Notes: a model not told the origin generated them from the sequence alone. Positions 16,649-27,810 are shown, numbered from the stretch's first letter. The stretch is 64,000 bases of DNA from Dyella lutea (GCF_024158035.1 NZ_JAMZEK010000001.1:654001-718000), one strand, 5' to 3'. Made by a program: numbers and translations.

Positions 16649-17878
16649 TCATTCGCCGTGATAGAGCAGCTTCACCTTCGAGCTCAGCGCCTCGTCGTAG
16701 GTCAGTTGCTTGCCGCCGGCGGGGTAGCCATTCTGCTGCAGCAGGAACGCCATGATCTGCACGTAATCGTCGTGCGCGAGGCTGCCCGGCTCGGTCGCCG
16801 GCATGTTGTGCACGAGGATGGTGAAGATGTCCTTGACGTGGAACTGCGCTTCTTCCGAGGCGAAATTGGCGCCCTTCAGGGCCGGGCCGGCGCGGCCTTC
16901 CAGGTGCGGGCCGTGGCATACCGCGCAGTTCTCCTTGAACTTGGCCTGGCCGAGCTCCGCCTGGGCTGCGGTGTACAGCGCCGGCAGTGCGTCGTCGTCG
17001 TGGTGCGCCTTGCGATCGCCCATGGGCTTGGGTGCGGCACCGGCGCAATGGCGTGCGACACGGCGACCACTTCGTTCCGCCCGGGCGGTGCGGGCCACCG
17101 GACGCGAGGGTCCGACCGCCCCGGTGCGGGCGTACGGTGCCAGCAGGTCGGCAAGGCGTCCGGAGGCCTGGATCGCGGCGATCGCCTGCTCGAAGGCGTC
17201 GGCCGCGGCCTGGTGCCTGGCGTCATACAACGCCACCAGGTTGAAGTTGGCGTGCGGCTCGTGCAGCGGATGGATCTGCAGCCCGCTGCGCGATCCCGCC
17301 CCGGCGAGATAGCGGCGCACCGTTGGCTCCCACAGCATCGCCGCGGGCACCTGGTGCCGGGCCAGCGCACGCAGCGCGTTCTCGTCGCTCAGGTGCACGT
17401 CGGCGACCAGCTGGCGATGGTCGATGAAGTACAGGTTCGGCGTGGTCTGGTAGGTCACCGCCACGTTGCTGCCGGCGGCCAGCTGGTCCAGCGTGGCGAC
17501 GTGGCTGCCGCGCGGGGTCACCAGCACGAAGCCGGTGTGGCCGTAGGGCGTGCTGGCCTTCAGCCCGGGCGGTGCGCCATGCGCGTCGGCATCGATCGGG
17601 AAGCCCAGCACCAGATCGCAGCTGTGCCCGGCGAGCTTGTTGAAGTGGTCGAGGTCGAAGCCGTCGTCGTCGCCGCTGCCGTCGAAGCGGTGGATTTGCA
17701 GCATGGCGTGCTCATGCTGCGCCACCGCCTGCGCCAGGCGGGTGTCCATGGCGGCGGTGGGACTGGAGCTGTCGATGCAGACCGACAGGTCGGCGGCTGC
17801 CGCGGTGCCGCCGTACAGAAGTACGGCGGCGATCGCGACCAGCCACGCACGCGGGCGGGAATGGCAGGTCAGTGTCAT
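16649..17878 (-). CDS. Fusion of PQQ-dehydrogenase-associated binding protein and cytochrome c
   Basis: A 409-residue exported protein with two parts. After a signal peptide (MTLTCHSRPRAWLVAIAAVL... ending AAAA) residues about 30-245 form a type 2 periplasmic binding protein of the kind encoded beside quinoprotein dehydrogenases (MxaJ/XoxJ-like): SVCID, VLGFPIDADAHG, GFVLVTPRGS, VAAMLWEPTVRRYLAG-like blocks. Residues about 300-409 are a mono-haem cytochrome c with CAVCH (Cys318, Cys321, His322) and a downstream Met ligand candidate in HNMPATEPGSL. Separate XoxJ and XoxG proteins normally do these jobs: one helps the enzyme mature and the other takes its electrons. The linker (about 250-295) is Arg/Ala-rich and unlike either domain, so a hidden frameshift joining two former genes is possible. 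The gene follows the dehydrogenase by 15 bp. Confidence 0.75.
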   Translation of the reverse strand: MTLTCHSRPRAWLVAIAAVLLYGGTAAAADLSVCIDSSSPTAAMDTRLAQAVAQHEHAMLQIHRFDGSGDDDGFDLDHFNKLAGHSCDLVLGFPIDADAHGAPPGLKASTPYGHTGFVLVTPRGSHVATLDQLAAGSNVAVTYQTTPNLYFIDHRQLVADVHLSDENALRALARHQVPAAMLWEPTVRRYLAGAGSRSGLQIHPLHEPHANFNLVALYDARHQAAADAFEQAIAAIQASGRLADLLAPYARTGAVGPSRPVARTARAERSGRRVARHCAGAAPKPMGDRKAHHDDDALPALYTAAQAELGQAKFKENCAVCHGPHLEGRAGPALKGANFASEEAQFHVKDIFTILVHNMPATEPGSLAHDDYVQIMAFLLQQNGYPAGGKQLTYDEALSSKVKLLYHGE

Positions 17879-17893
17879 CGTCAGGCGCTCCGG

Positions 17894-19594
17894 TTACAGC
17901 GAGAACACATACAGGTGGCCACCGACCGGGATGTTCATCACGGCCGGATCCTTCGCCATGTCGCCACCCCAGATCGGCGTGGCGCCGCCCCAGCCGGCGT
18001 ACACGCCGACATACTGCTTGCCGTCGACCACCCAGGTGCTCGGCACGCCGATCACGCCGGAAGTCATCTCCGGGCTCTTCCACAGCACCTTGCCGGTCTT
18101 GGCGTCGAACGCCACCAGGTGGCCGTCGGCACTGCCGGAGAACACCAGGCCGCCGGCGGTGCTGAGCATGCCGCTGTTCCACGGCAGCGCGGACGGGTAG
18201 CTCCACACCTGGTTGCCGGTGTTCACGTCGATCGCCTGCACCGAGCCCCACTGGCCCTTGTGCGCCGGATCGGCGACCACCTTGAAGGTCTCGCCGAGGA
18301 ACGGCAGGCCCGCCTTGTAGGCCACCGTGGCGCCCTTGATGGTCATGCAGGTGTGCATGGTCGGCACGTAGGCGAGGTGGGTCTGCGGGTCGACCGAGAT
18401 CGGCCACCAGTTCTTGCCGCCGAGGAAGCTGGGGCAGGTGAACACTTCCTTGTCGATGGTCGGGCGCAGCGCCGGGTCGGTCTGCGGCTTGCCGTCCTTG
18501 AAGCCGCTGACCGAGGTGGCGGTGGCGAACTTCTTGGCGTAGATCAGCTTGCCGTCGGTGCGGTCGATCGCATAGAACCAGCCGTTGCGGCTGGCGGTGA
18601 CCAGCGCCTTGTGCTGCTTGCCCTCGTAGTCGATGTCGGTGAGCACCGTCTCGTTGGTGCCGTCGTAGTCCCAGGTGTCGTTCGGCGTGTACTGGTAGTG
18701 CCACTTGATCTTGCCGGTGGCCGGGTTCATCGCGATCACCGAGTCGGTGTACAGGTTGTCACCCGGGCGCAGCGTCGCCAGCCACGGGCCGGGGTTGCCC
18801 ACGCCCCACAGCAGGGTGTCGGTATCGGCGTCGTAGGTGCCGGTCAGCCAGGCGCCGCCGCCGCCGGTCTTGTAGGCGCCCTTCGGCCAGGTGTCGCCGC
18901 CCGGCTCGTTCGGTGCCGGAATCGTGTACTGCTTCCACACCGGCTTGCCGGTCTTCGCGTCCAGCGCCTCGATGAAGCCGCGCGCGCCGTACTCGCCGCC
19001 GGACAGGCCGACCACCACCTTGCCCTTGACCACCAGCGGCGCCAGCGTCATCGCCGTGCCCTTGTCGGCCGGGGCGAGCTGGTGCTTCCACACGGTCCTG
19101 CCGGTGCGGCCGTCCAGCGCGACGACGTAGTTGTCCAGTGTGGCCATGTAGACGTCGTCGCCGTACAGCGCCACGCCGCGGTTCACCACGTCGCAGCACA
19201 CGGTGCGCAGGCCGACGTGGGAGAGGTCGTGCTGGTACTTCCACAACAGCTTGCCGGTGCTCGCCTGGAAGGCCAGCAGCTCGTCCTTCGGCGTGGTGAT
19301 GAACATGAAGTCGCCGTTGACCACCGGCGGTGCCTCATGGCCCTGGTCGAAGCCGGTCTTGTAGTCCCAGACCGGCTTCAGGTGGGCGACGTTGGCCGTG
19401 TCGATCTGGGTGAACGGAGCGTAGCCGGAGCTGGTGTAGTCGCGGCGGTACATCAGCCAGCCATTGTCGCTGGCTGCCGCCTTGAGTCGCGCGTCGGTGA
19501 CGGGTGCGTAGTGCTCGGCGGCCATGGCCCCCGCGCTCGTGGCCAGCAGGGCGGCGATCAGGGCGGTGCGGCGAAGGTGTGCGATTCGCTTCAT
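17894..19594 (-). CDS. PQQ-dependent alcohol dehydrogenase, lanthanide-type signature
   Basis: A 566-residue periplasmic quinoprotein: signal peptide (MKRIAHLRRTALIAALLATS...AMA), then an eight-bladed propeller with repeated TG-x-x-x-W docking motifs. The vicinal disulfide is Cys133-Cys134 (TVCCDVV). The catalytic Asp309 lies in NDTWDYDGTNE and is followed two residues later by Asp311; this Asp-x-Asp pair marks lanthanide-dependent enzymes (XoxF, ExaF, PedH), whereas calcium enzymes have Ala, Ser or Thr there. Metal ligands Glu (SGGEYG) and Asn (GVGNPGPW) are also present. No haem domain is fused, so electrons go to a separate cytochrome, presumably the downstream fusion protein. Length and lack of haem fit the soluble methanol/ethanol dehydrogenase group; substrate (ethanol or other short alcohols) is inferred from the adjacent aldehyde dehydrogenase and DUF779. 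Confidence 0.9.
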   Translation of the reverse strand: MKRIAHLRRTALIAALLATSAGAMAAEHYAPVTDARLKAAASDNGWLMYRRDYTSSGYAPFTQIDTANVAHLKPVWDYKTGFDQGHEAPPVVNGDFMFITTPKDELLAFQASTGKLLWKYQHDLSHVGLRTVCCDVVNRGVALYGDDVYMATLDNYVVALDGRTGRTVWKHQLAPADKGTAMTLAPLVVKGKVVVGLSGGEYGARGFIEALDAKTGKPVWKQYTIPAPNEPGGDTWPKGAYKTGGGGAWLTGTYDADTDTLLWGVGNPGPWLATLRPGDNLYTDSVIAMNPATGKIKWHYQYTPNDTWDYDGTNETVLTDIDYEGKQHKALVTASRNGWFYAIDRTDGKLIYAKKFATATSVSGFKDGKPQTDPALRPTIDKEVFTCPSFLGGKNWWPISVDPQTHLAYVPTMHTCMTIKGATVAYKAGLPFLGETFKVVADPAHKGQWGSVQAIDVNTGNQVWSYPSALPWNSGMLSTAGGLVFSGSADGHLVAFDAKTGKVLWKSPEMTSGVIGVPSTWVVDGKQYVGVYAGWGGATPIWGGDMAKDPAVMNIPVGGHLYVFSL

Positions 19595-19624
19595 GTCGTG
19601 GGTCCTCGTGGCGGATGGTGCGGG

Positions 19625-20827
19625 TCAGAAAAAGACGATGCCGCCGACCGAGCCGCCATTGAGGCGGGCGGTATGGCCGGCGAAATCCTTCGATCGGGTC
19701 TGGCCGAGTTCGAAGGCCAGCGTCACGCTCTTGGTCAGCGCGTAGTACGCGCCGGCGGTGACGTTGCTGTTGGACTTGAAGTCGGCGGTGCTGGCGAGGT
19801 CGTCGCGGTTGCGGCTGAGGCCGTCGCTGAGGCCGAGCTTGAGCTTGTCGGTGACGGCATAGGTGGCCTGCACCAGGTAGTTCACGCCCTTGGCGTTGCC
19901 CTGGTCGCCGTCGGTGAGGATGCCGATGCCATGCCCGGCCTGGACGTTGCCGAGCAGGCTGAAGTCGCCGATGGCATAGGAGGCACCGATCTCCGCGGCC
20001 GTCATGGTGAACTGTGCCGGCATCGCGCCGGTACCGTCCTTGGCGTAGAAGCGCTGCGTCTTGCCGCCGATCCACGCCTTGAAGCCGCCGCTGGCATAGC
20101 CGAGCTGCAGCTGCACCTGCGGCGCCGAACGCGAGTCGTAGTTGCCGGTGTTGTCGACCGGGCTGAACACGCCGCCGGTGAAGGTGAAGCCGCTGGTGGT
20201 CGGCGAGGTGTAGACGATCTGGCCGTAGCTGCCCAGGTAGGTGTAGCCGGCGCCGATGTGGCCGAGCGTGACGCGGCCGCGCTGGGTGGCCTGGGTCGGT
20301 GCGCCGGCGCCCACCAGGGTCATGTCCGAGAGGATCGCGTTGGATCCGAACACGCCGTAGTCGCGGCCGAGCTTGACCGTGCCGAACTCCGGCGTGCCCA
20401 GGGTGAAGAATGCCTGGCGCACGTCCACGCCGCTGTTCGCGGACAGTGCGTCGCCGGTGGCGGTGTGCGCCATGATGCCGATCTGCGCGCCGACATCGAT
20501 GCCCTCCTGCTGCGTGGTGAACTTGGTCACCAGTGCGTTCGGCAGCAGGCCGTTGCCGATCGTGGTGCGGTTCGGCTGGCCGCCGCAGCCCAGCGCGCGA
20601 CCGGCCAGCGCGGTACCGCCGACGGCGTCGCCCGAGCAGCTCACGGTGGTGTAGTACGCGTTGACGTAGCCGCTGATGTCGACGGTCCAGCTGTCGCCCT
20701 TGAACTCGGTTGCACCGGCCGCCGCCGGTGCCGCGGCCAGGCCCAGCGCCAGCCAGGCGGCAAGCCGCCCGCGACGCGGCGCGGATCGACGCTGTCGGGC
20801 GTCGTGTTGCGGTGAACGTGCCTTCAT
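19625..20827 (-). CDS. Gram-negative porin (trimeric type)
   Basis: A 400-residue outer-membrane beta-barrel protein. I use the ATG at 20827 (MKARSPQHDARQRR), which has GAGGGG upstream and opens a signal peptide ending near AAGATEF; the longer open frame has no such start. The mature protein begins WTVDISGYVNAYY, contains FFTLGTPEFGTVKLGRDYG (the typical porin loop/strand pair), and ends in the C-terminal aromatic GIVFF required for barrel insertion. It lies 30 bp upstream of the PQQ dehydrogenase and is probably the first gene of that operon, so it may admit the alcohol substrate, lanthanide complexes or other small solutes. Specificity cannot be read from the sequence. Confidence 0.85.
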   Translation of the reverse strand: MKARSPQHDARQRRSAPRRGRLAAWLALGLAAAPAAAGATEFKGDSWTVDISGYVNAYYTTVSCSGDAVGGTALAGRALGCGGQPNRTTIGNGLLPNALVTKFTTQQEGIDVGAQIGIMAHTATGDALSANSGVDVRQAFFTLGTPEFGTVKLGRDYGVFGSNAILSDMTLVGAGAPTQATQRGRVTLGHIGAGYTYLGSYGQIVYTSPTTSGFTFTGGVFSPVDNTGNYDSRSAPQVQLQLGYASGGFKAWIGGKTQRFYAKDGTGAMPAQFTMTAAEIGASYAIGDFSLLGNVQAGHGIGILTDGDQGNAKGVNYLVQATYAVTDKLKLGLSDGLSRNRDDLASTADFKSNSNVTAGAYYALTKSVTLAFELGQTRSKDFAGHTARLNGGSVGGIVFF

Positions 20828-21049
20828 TGCCCCTCTCCCCTCGGTTGGTCGGCGGCGCGGTCGTGGCCGTCCGCCGTGATGCGGAGCCGGCGGATGCCGT
20901 GCCCCGTGCTTGCCGCCGCATCGGCCAGGGACAGGGCGCACGCTCCGGGCACGCCCGCGCGAAGCGGGCATGGCGTGGCGAAAACCCTTTGGTGCAGTCC
21001 CCTCAGATGGCGGCCGCTCCCCAGCGACCACCGGACCGACAAGGCGGCT

Positions 21050-21074
21050 GGGGACGGCCGTTACGGCCGTCCCC
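21050..21074 (-). terminator. Hairpin after the aldehyde dehydrogenase gene
   Basis: An 11-bp perfect stem (ggggacggccg and complement) with loop TTA, ending 10 bp after the aldehyde dehydrogenase stop. There is no U-run, so termination strength is uncertain. It separates this gene from the porin operon. Confidence 0.5.
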
Positions 21075-21083
21075 GGTGCTGCG

Positions 21084-22604
<1,521 letters not shown>

Positions 22605-22642
22605 GGCGTGGCTCCGCGACTGGTGGAAGGTGGGTACAGCAC

Positions 22643-22658
22643 AGCGAAAGCCGTGCCA
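22643..22658 (-). promoter_or_regulatory. Sigma-54 promoter of the aldehyde dehydrogenase gene
   Basis: Minus-strand TGGCACGGCTTTCGCT matches the -24/-12 consensus TGGCACG-N4-TTGCW with one mismatch. It predicts a start near 22632, about 28 nt before the ATG at 22604, and faces the divergent sigma-54 activator gene. Confidence 0.7.
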
Positions 22659-22802
22659 GCCACCGGCCGCATGCGATCGATGTTGCGCCGTGCCAACCAG
22701 CCGGAAGGCGCGCACGCTCGCGAAAATTTCCCGGTCGCTGCATCGCAGCAGCGCCGTTCACCAAGGTCGCGTTGCGCTCCGCAAGAGCGTGTGCTTTGTA
22801 TC

Positions 22803-22853
22803 GGAACACACCTCGCAACAGGTGTCGCAGATTGCGACACACCGGAGTGTTCC
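22803..22853. promoter_or_regulatory. Nested palindromes, probable binding site of the AcoR-like activator
   Basis: The inner palindrome TGTCGCA-3-TGCGACA (22823-22839) is flanked by an outer inverted repeat GGAACAC (22803-22809) and GTGTTCC (22847-22853). The site abuts the activator start codon at 22854 and lies about 165-180 bp upstream of the sigma-54 promoter on the other strand, a usual enhancer distance. It could serve activation of the aldehyde dehydrogenase and autoregulation. Confidence 0.7.
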
Positions 22854-24764
22854 ATGCGACACAACGTGATGTCCGAATCGATCGATACCGCCCGGCGCCG
22901 CTTCTTCGACGATGGCGCCGCTCCGCGCGGACTGGTCTCCGACACCATCCTCGCCTCGTGGCGCCGCTGCCTGGAGCAGGGGCTGGTGGCCAGTGCCAAG
23001 CCGAGCCTGATGCCGGTCGAGCGCCGTGCGCTGGGCGAGATGCAGGAGCGCCACGAGGCGCTGCGCCGGTTGTGCCGTCCCGAGCTGGAAGCGCTGTACG
23101 CCAGCGCCAACCAGGCCGGCTCGATCGTGGTGCTGACCGCGCCGGACGGCTTCATCCTGGATGCGCTGGGCGACCCGGATTTCCTAGACAAGGCCGCGCG
23201 CGTCTCGCTGCGCCCGGGCGTGCCGTGGAGCGAGCAGTCCACCGGCACCAACGCGATCGGCACCGCGCTGGTCGAGCGGCGTTCGGTCGAGGTGCGCGGT
23301 GCCGAGCACTACTACGCACCGCATCGTGTGCTGAGCTGCTCGGCCTCGCCGATCTTCGATCCGCAGGGTCGGGTGGTCGGTGTGCTCGACCTGTCCGGCC
23401 ACGCCTCGGTACATCACCTGCACGCGCTGGGCATGGTGCAGCTGGCGGTGGAGCAGATCGAGCATCGTCTGTTCGAGTGCGCCTTCGACGGCGCCGACAT
23501 CGTGCGCATCCAGCCGGATCCTGCACTGATCGGCACGGCGCGCGAGGGCATGCTGGTGTTCGAGGGGCATCGCCTCGCCGCGGCCAACCGCCACGCGCTG
23601 CGCCTGCTCGGACTGGACTGGAGCGAGCTGGGCAAGCGCCGCTACGACGAGCTGTTCGCCTCGGCCCTGCCGGTGCCAGGCAGCGTCGCCAGCATGCGTT
23701 GCCAGACCGGCGACATGGTGCACGCACGGCGTGACCCGCAGCGCTCGCGCATCGTCGTGCCGGGAACCGTGCGCTCTCCCCGCGAGTCCTCGCCGCCGAA
23801 GCAGGCGATCCGCCCGTTGCGCGCGCCCGCGACCGTGTTCGATACGCAGCTGGATGCCGCGATCGAACGCCAGGTGCGCCTGCTCGACGCCGACATCACC
23901 GTGCTGCTGCAGGGCGAGACCGGCACCGGCAAGGAAGTGGTGGCGCGCGAACTGCATCGCCGCAGCTCACGCGCCGACGCCCCTTTCGTGGCGGTGAACT
24001 GCGCCTCGCTGCCGGAGGCGCTGATCGAGTCGGAGCTGTTCGGGCATCTGCCCGGTGCGTTCACCGGCGCTCGCCGCGAGGGCGCGCCAGGCCTGCTGCG
24101 CGAGGCGCACGGCGGCGTGCTGTTCCTGGACGAGCTGGGCGACATGCCGCTGTCGCTGCAGAGCCGACTGCTGCGTGTGCTACAGGAGCGCGAGGTAACG
24201 CCACTTGGTGGCGGCCGCTCGCATGCCATCGACGTGCGGGTGATCGCCGCCACGCATCGCCAGCTGCAGCAGTCGGTGGACCGCGGCGAATTCCGCGCCG
24301 ATCTGTACTTCCGCGTGGCGCAGTCGGTGCTGCACCTGCCGCCGCTGCGCGAGCATCCGGACGTGGCCGACACCGTACGCCGCCTGTGGGCCGCGCTGGG
24401 CGCCGAGCAGGTGCCGATGTGGCTGGCGCCGGAACTGGTGCGCGAGCTGGCCGCCCGGCGCTGGCCGGGCAACGTGCGCGAGCTGGTCGGCGTGCTGCGC
24501 AGCCTGATGGCGCTCGGCACGGTGGGTGCGACGCTGACGGTGGACGACCTGCCCGATGGCTGGCGCCGCCCGGCAGCCAGCGCATCCGCGTCACCTGCGC
24601 TCGCCGCCGGTCCGGTCGCCGGCAACCTGCACGATCTGGAGGCCCAGGCGATCGACCAGGTGCTCGCTGCCTGCCGCGGCAACATGGCCGCGGCGGCGCG
24701 CAAGCTCGGCATCAGCCGCAGCACGCTGTACCGGCGGCTGGAAGCGCGCCAGCGCGGCGAGTGA
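22854..24764 (+). CDS. Sigma-54-dependent Fis family activator, AcoR-like
   Basis: A 636-residue enhancer-binding protein. The start at 22854 ([20 protein letters not shown]) has GGAG seven bases upstream. The N-terminal third is an AcoR-type GAF sensor ([39 protein letters not shown]). The AAA+ domain has Walker A GETGTGKE (Lys360), the sigma-54 contact loop GAFTGA (401-406) and Walker [13 protein letters not shown]; the C-terminus is a Fis-type helix-turn-helix ([19 protein letters not shown]). AcoR relatives respond to acetoin, ethanol or aldehyde metabolism. Its divergence from an aldehyde dehydrogenase with a -24/-12 promoter and the intervening palindrome make that gene the likely target. 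It converges with the next gene, one base apart. Confidence 0.92.
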   Translation: MRHNVMSESIDTARRRFFDDGAAPRGLVSDTILASWRRCLEQGLVASAKPSLMPVERRALGEMQERHEALRRLCRPELEALYASANQAGSIVVLTAPDGFILDALGDPDFLDKAARVSLRPGVPWSEQSTGTNAIGTALVERRSVEVRGAEHYYAPHRVLSCSASPIFDPQGRVVGVLDLSGHASVHHLHALGMVQLAVEQIEHRLFECAFDGADIVRIQPDPALIGTAREGMLVFEGHRLAAANRHALRLLGLDWSELGKRRYDELFASALPVPGSVASMRCQTGDMVHARRDPQRSRIVVPGTVRSPRESSPPKQAIRPLRAPATVFDTQLDAAIERQVRLLDADITVLLQGETGTGKEVVARELHRRSSRADAPFVAVNCASLPEALIESELFGHLPGAFTGARREGAPGLLREAHGGVLFLDELGDMPLSLQSRLLRVLQEREVTPLGGGRSHAIDVRVIAATHRQLQQSVDRGEFRADLYFRVAQSVLHLPPLREHPDVADTVRRLWAALGAEQVPMWLAPELVRELAARRWPGNVRELVGVLRSLMALGTVGATLTVDDLPDGWRRPAASASASPALAAGPVAGNLHDLEAQAIDQVLAACRGNMAAAARKLGISRSTLYRRLEARQRGE

Positions 24765-24765
24765 G

Positions 24766-25155
24766 TCAGTGGGTGATGCTGACGTCGATCTCGATCGGGT
24801 AGGGCTTCGGGTCCTTCGGCGGCGGCGGCAGCGTCCAGCCCGCGAACTGCCCGGCCAGGCAGGTGGCCAGCACCGTCGCCGGCTGCACGTCCACCCGGAC
24901 TGGATGACCGTCGGCCTGGATGTCGGCGACCAGGGTGAATGGTGATTTGTCCACGTTGCGGTTGTGCGCGATGCAACCCTTCAGCACATCGGTCATCGGG
25001 TCGCCGATCTTGGCCCACAGCGCCTTCTGGTAGGGCGCGCCGGTGGCGGCCGCCTCGGCCAGCCGGCCCTGCACGATGCGGTCGTGGAAATCCTCGGCGG
25101 GGGCAGCGGCAGCCGCGGGGGCCATCAGCAACGCGAGGGCAAGCAGGTTTGGCAT
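24766..25155 (-). CDS. Exported protein of unknown function
   Basis: A 129-residue protein that I do not recognise. It has a signal peptide (MPNLLALALLMAPAAAAAPA), one Cys pair (CIAHNRNVDK and ATCLAGQF) and a Pro-rich stretch PPPPKDPKPYPIEIDVSITH at the end. The start at 25155 has GGA seven bases upstream. It ends one base from the stop of the convergent activator gene and is divergent from an acyl-CoA synthetase. Probably a small periplasmic protein; no function is claimed. Confidence 0.7.
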   Translation of the reverse strand: MPNLLALALLMAPAAAAAPAEDFHDRIVQGRLAEAAATGAPYQKALWAKIGDPMTDVLKGCIAHNRNVDKSPFTLVADIQADGHPVRVDVQPATVLATCLAGQFAGWTLPPPPKDPKPYPIEIDVSITH

Positions 25156-25229
25156 GATCGGTCCGTGGGTCGACTCGGCCGCCAGACGGTAGCACCGCCG
25201 TCGCTTCCGGTGCAGCGCCACGCCATCCG

Positions 25230-26918
25230 ATGGAACCCGCCATGCAAGCCTCGCCCAGTCACATCGCCGGCCCCACCGACCTGCCCCTGCTGGAGGACAC
25301 CGTCGGTGGCCTGCTGGCGCGTATCGCCACGCGATGGCCGGAGCGCCCGGCGCTGGTGGTGCGCAGCCAGCAGGTGCGGCTGGACTACCGTGACCTGCAT
25401 GCCGAAGTGGAACGGGTCGCGGCCGCGTTGCTCGCGCTGGGCCTGGCACCGGGCGAGCGCATCGGCATCTGGGCGCCGAACCGGGCGGAATGGGTGGTCC
25501 TGCAGTTCGCCGCGCCGATGGCCGGGCTGGTGCTGGTGAACATCAATCCGGCGTACCGCGCGCACGAACTGGCCTACGCGCTCAACCATGTCGACTGCCG
25601 CGCGCTGGTGCTGCCGCGCCGGTTCAGGACCTCGCACTACCTCGACGTGCTGATCGAGCTCGCGCCCGAGCTGGGCGATGCGCCCGCCGGCCAGCTGCAC
25701 GCGGAGCGGCTACCGGGACTGCGCGAGGTGATCGTGCTGGACGACGAGCCCGTCCCCGGCGCGCGTCGCTGGACCGATCTGGCCGCCGACGACGCGGCGA
25801 TGGCCCCTCTGCGTACCGTACAGGCCACGTTGTCGGCGGACGACGCCGTGAACATCCAGTTCACCTCCGGCACCACCGGCGCACCGAAGGGCGCCACGCT
25901 GACCCACCGCAACATCGTCAACAACGGCTGGTTCGTCGGCGAGGCGATGCGGCTGACCGAGCAGGATCGGCTGTGCATCCCGGTGCCGTTCTACCACTGC
26001 TTCGGCATGGTGCTGGGCAACCTGGCCTGTGTCACCCACGGCGCCTGCATGGTGATTCCCGGCGAGGGTTTCGATGCGCTGGCCACGCTGGAAACGGTGG
26101 CAGAGGAACGCTGCACCGGCCTGCATGGCGTGCCGACCATGTTCATCGCCGAGCTGGCGCATCCGCGCTTCGCCGAGTTCGACCTGTCGACCTTGCGCAC
26201 CGGCATCATGGCCGGCTCGCCGTGCCCGGTGGAGGTGATGCGCCAGGTGGTCGAGCGCATGCACATGGCCGAGGTGACCATCGCCTACGGGATGACCGAG
26301 ACCAGCCCGGTGAGCTTCCAGACCGTGCCGGACGATCCGCTGGAGCGGCGCGTGGACAGCGTCGGGCGGATCCATCCGCACCTGGAGGTGAAGCTGGTCG
26401 ACGAGGCCGGTGCGACCGTGCCGCGCGGTGAGCCGGGCGAGCTGTGCACGCGCGGCTACTCGGTGATGCGCGGCTACTGGAACGACGAGGCGAACACCCG
26501 CGAGGCGATCGACGCCGAAGGCTGGATGCACACCGGCGATCTCGCGACGATCGACGATGACGGCTACTGCCGCATCGTCGGCCGGCTCAAGGACATGATC
26601 ATCCGTGGCGGCGAGAACATCTATCCGCGCGAGATCGAGGAATTCCTCTACACCCATCCCAAGGTGCTGGACGTGCAGGTGTTCGGCGTGCCCGACGCGA
26701 AGTTCGGCGAGCAGGCCTGTGCCTGGGTGAAGCTGCGTGAGGGCGAGCACGCCAGCGAGGCGGAGATCCAGGACTACTGCCGCCACCACCTGGCCTACTT
26801 CAAGGTGCCGCACTACGTGCGCTTCGTGGACGCGTTCCCGATGACGGTCACCGGCAAGGTGCAGAAGTACCTGATGCGCGAGGCGATGACCGCCGAGCTG
26901 GCGGCACGCGAAGTTTGA
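25230..26918 (+). CDS. AMP-binding acyl-CoA synthetase
   Basis: A 562-residue ANL-superfamily enzyme that activates a carboxylic acid with ATP and joins it to CoA. The phosphate loop [15 protein letters not shown], the adenylate motif YGMTETS, the hinge [16 protein letters not shown] and the catalytic Lys near the end in MTVTGKVQK are all present. Overall it resembles medium/long-chain fatty acyl-CoA synthetases of the type annotated as AMP-binding protein in Xanthomonadales. The first ATG is at 25230, but a second in-frame ATG at 25242 is spaced better from a weak GGA and may be the real start. The substrate cannot be fixed from sequence. It converges on the pirin gene 16 bp away. Confidence 0.88.
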   Translation: MEPAMQASPSHIAGPTDLPLLEDTVGGLLARIATRWPERPALVVRSQQVRLDYRDLHAEVERVAAALLALGLAPGERIGIWAPNRAEWVVLQFAAPMAGLVLVNINPAYRAHELAYALNHVDCRALVLPRRFRTSHYLDVLIELAPELGDAPAGQLHAERLPGLREVIVLDDEPVPGARRWTDLAADDAAMAPLRTVQATLSADDAVNIQFTSGTTGAPKGATLTHRNIVNNGWFVGEAMRLTEQDRLCIPVPFYHCFGMVLGNLACVTHGACMVIPGEGFDALATLETVAEERCTGLHGVPTMFIAELAHPRFAEFDLSTLRTGIMAGSPCPVEVMRQVVERMHMAEVTIAYGMTETSPVSFQTVPDDPLERRVDSVGRIHPHLEVKLVDEAGATVPRGEPGELCTRGYSVMRGYWNDEANTREAIDAEGWMHTGDLATIDDDGYCRIVGRLKDMIIRGGENIYPREIEEFLYTHPKVLDVQVFGVPDAKFGEQACAWVKLREGEHASEAEIQDYCRHHLAYFKVPHYVRFVDAFPMTVTGKVQKYLMREAMTAELAAREV

Positions 26919-26934
26919 GCGGAGCGCCGGGGGA

Positions 26935-27810
26935 TCAGAGCTGGCCGAGTCGTCCGGCCTCGTAGTCGCGCACCACGCGCATCACGTCCTGCCGGGTGTT
27001 CATCACGAACGGGCCGTGCTGCACCAGCGGCTCGTGGATCGCCATGCCGGCCACCACCACCAGGTGCGAGCGCGTGCCGACGCCAAGGATGCGCAGCACC
27101 ACGTCGTCGCTGGTTGCCGTGGCGATCACTGCGGTAGTCGCCGGCAGTGCACGAGTCGCGGCGCCGTCGGCGGCGACCGCCAGTTCGCCCGAGACGGCAT
27201 AGCACCAGGCGTTCCAGCCGGCCGGCAACTCCAGCGGGAAGCTCGCGCCGCCGTCGATGCGGCCGTCCAGGATCAGCATCGGCTGCGGCAGCACCAGCTC
27301 CAGCGGAGAGACCTGCTCGCCGAAGCGGCCCGCGAGCAGGCGCATGCGGGTGCCGGGCAGAACCAGTTGCGGCACATCGGCCGCGGCCAGATGGAAGCTG
27401 GCCGGCGCCTGCTGCTTGAGCGCCGCGGGCGAGTTCACCAGCAGCTGCAGGGCATCCAGTGAAAGTGTGTCGTCGCCGGCCGACGCGCGGCGCACCAGGC
27501 CCCGACCGGCGAAGGTCCAGTGCAGGTCGCCCGGGCGGATCGTCTGGTGTGCCCCGGTGCTGTCCTCGGTCTCGATCGCGCCCTGCGCGTGTTCGAACAG
27601 CAGTGTCGCCACCGACAACCCCGCGTGGGGGGCCGGCTGGCTGTCCGGACCGGCCGACTGCACGTGGTCGACCACCAGCAGCGGCGACATGTCGCGATCG
27701 AAGGCATCGTGACGGAACTGGCGCAGCCGTCCGCCGGCGCCGGCCGGGTGCACCCGCGGGCGCAGCGGGCGCGAGAACACCTGGTCGCGCGGGGGCGGAG
27801 TGTCTGACAT
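26935..27810 (-). CDS. Pirin-like bicupin protein
   Basis: A 291-residue protein of the pirin/bicupin type. The N-terminal cupin has RQFRHDAFDRDMSPLLVVDHV, HAGLSVATLLFEHAQGAIE and IRPGDLHWTFAGRG; the C-terminal cupin includes HGPFVMNTRQDVMRVVRDYEAG, a usual pirin ending. Several of the His/Glu metal ligands of true pirins appear replaced (the HPH-type motif reads PHAGLS), so metal binding and quercetinase-like activity are doubtful. An in-frame ATG at 27843 would add 11 residues; I prefer 27810 (MSDTPPPRDQVFSRP), though neither has a clear ribosome site. It follows the EAL gene in the same direction after 117 bp. Confidence 0.75.
   Translation of the reverse strand: MSDTPPPRDQVFSRPLRPRVHPAGAGGRLRQFRHDAFDRDMSPLLVVDHVQSAGPDSQPAPHAGLSVATLLFEHAQGAIETEDSTGAHQTIRPGDLHWTFAGRGLVRRASAGDDTLSLDALQLLVNSPAALKQQAPASFHLAAADVPQLVLPGTRMRLLAGRFGEQVSPLELVLPQPMLILDGRIDGGASFPLELPAGWNAWCYAVSGELAVAADGAATRALPATTAVIATATSDDVVLRILGVGTRSHLVVVAGMAIHEPLVQHGPFVMNTRQDVMRVVRDYEAGRLGQL

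Noticed and set aside
14684-20815. A 2043-residue open frame on the plus strand
   Set aside because: It is antisense to pqqU, the fusion gene, the PQQ dehydrogenase and the porin, all of which have clear domains. Its translation is Val/Gly/Arg/His-rich with no motif.
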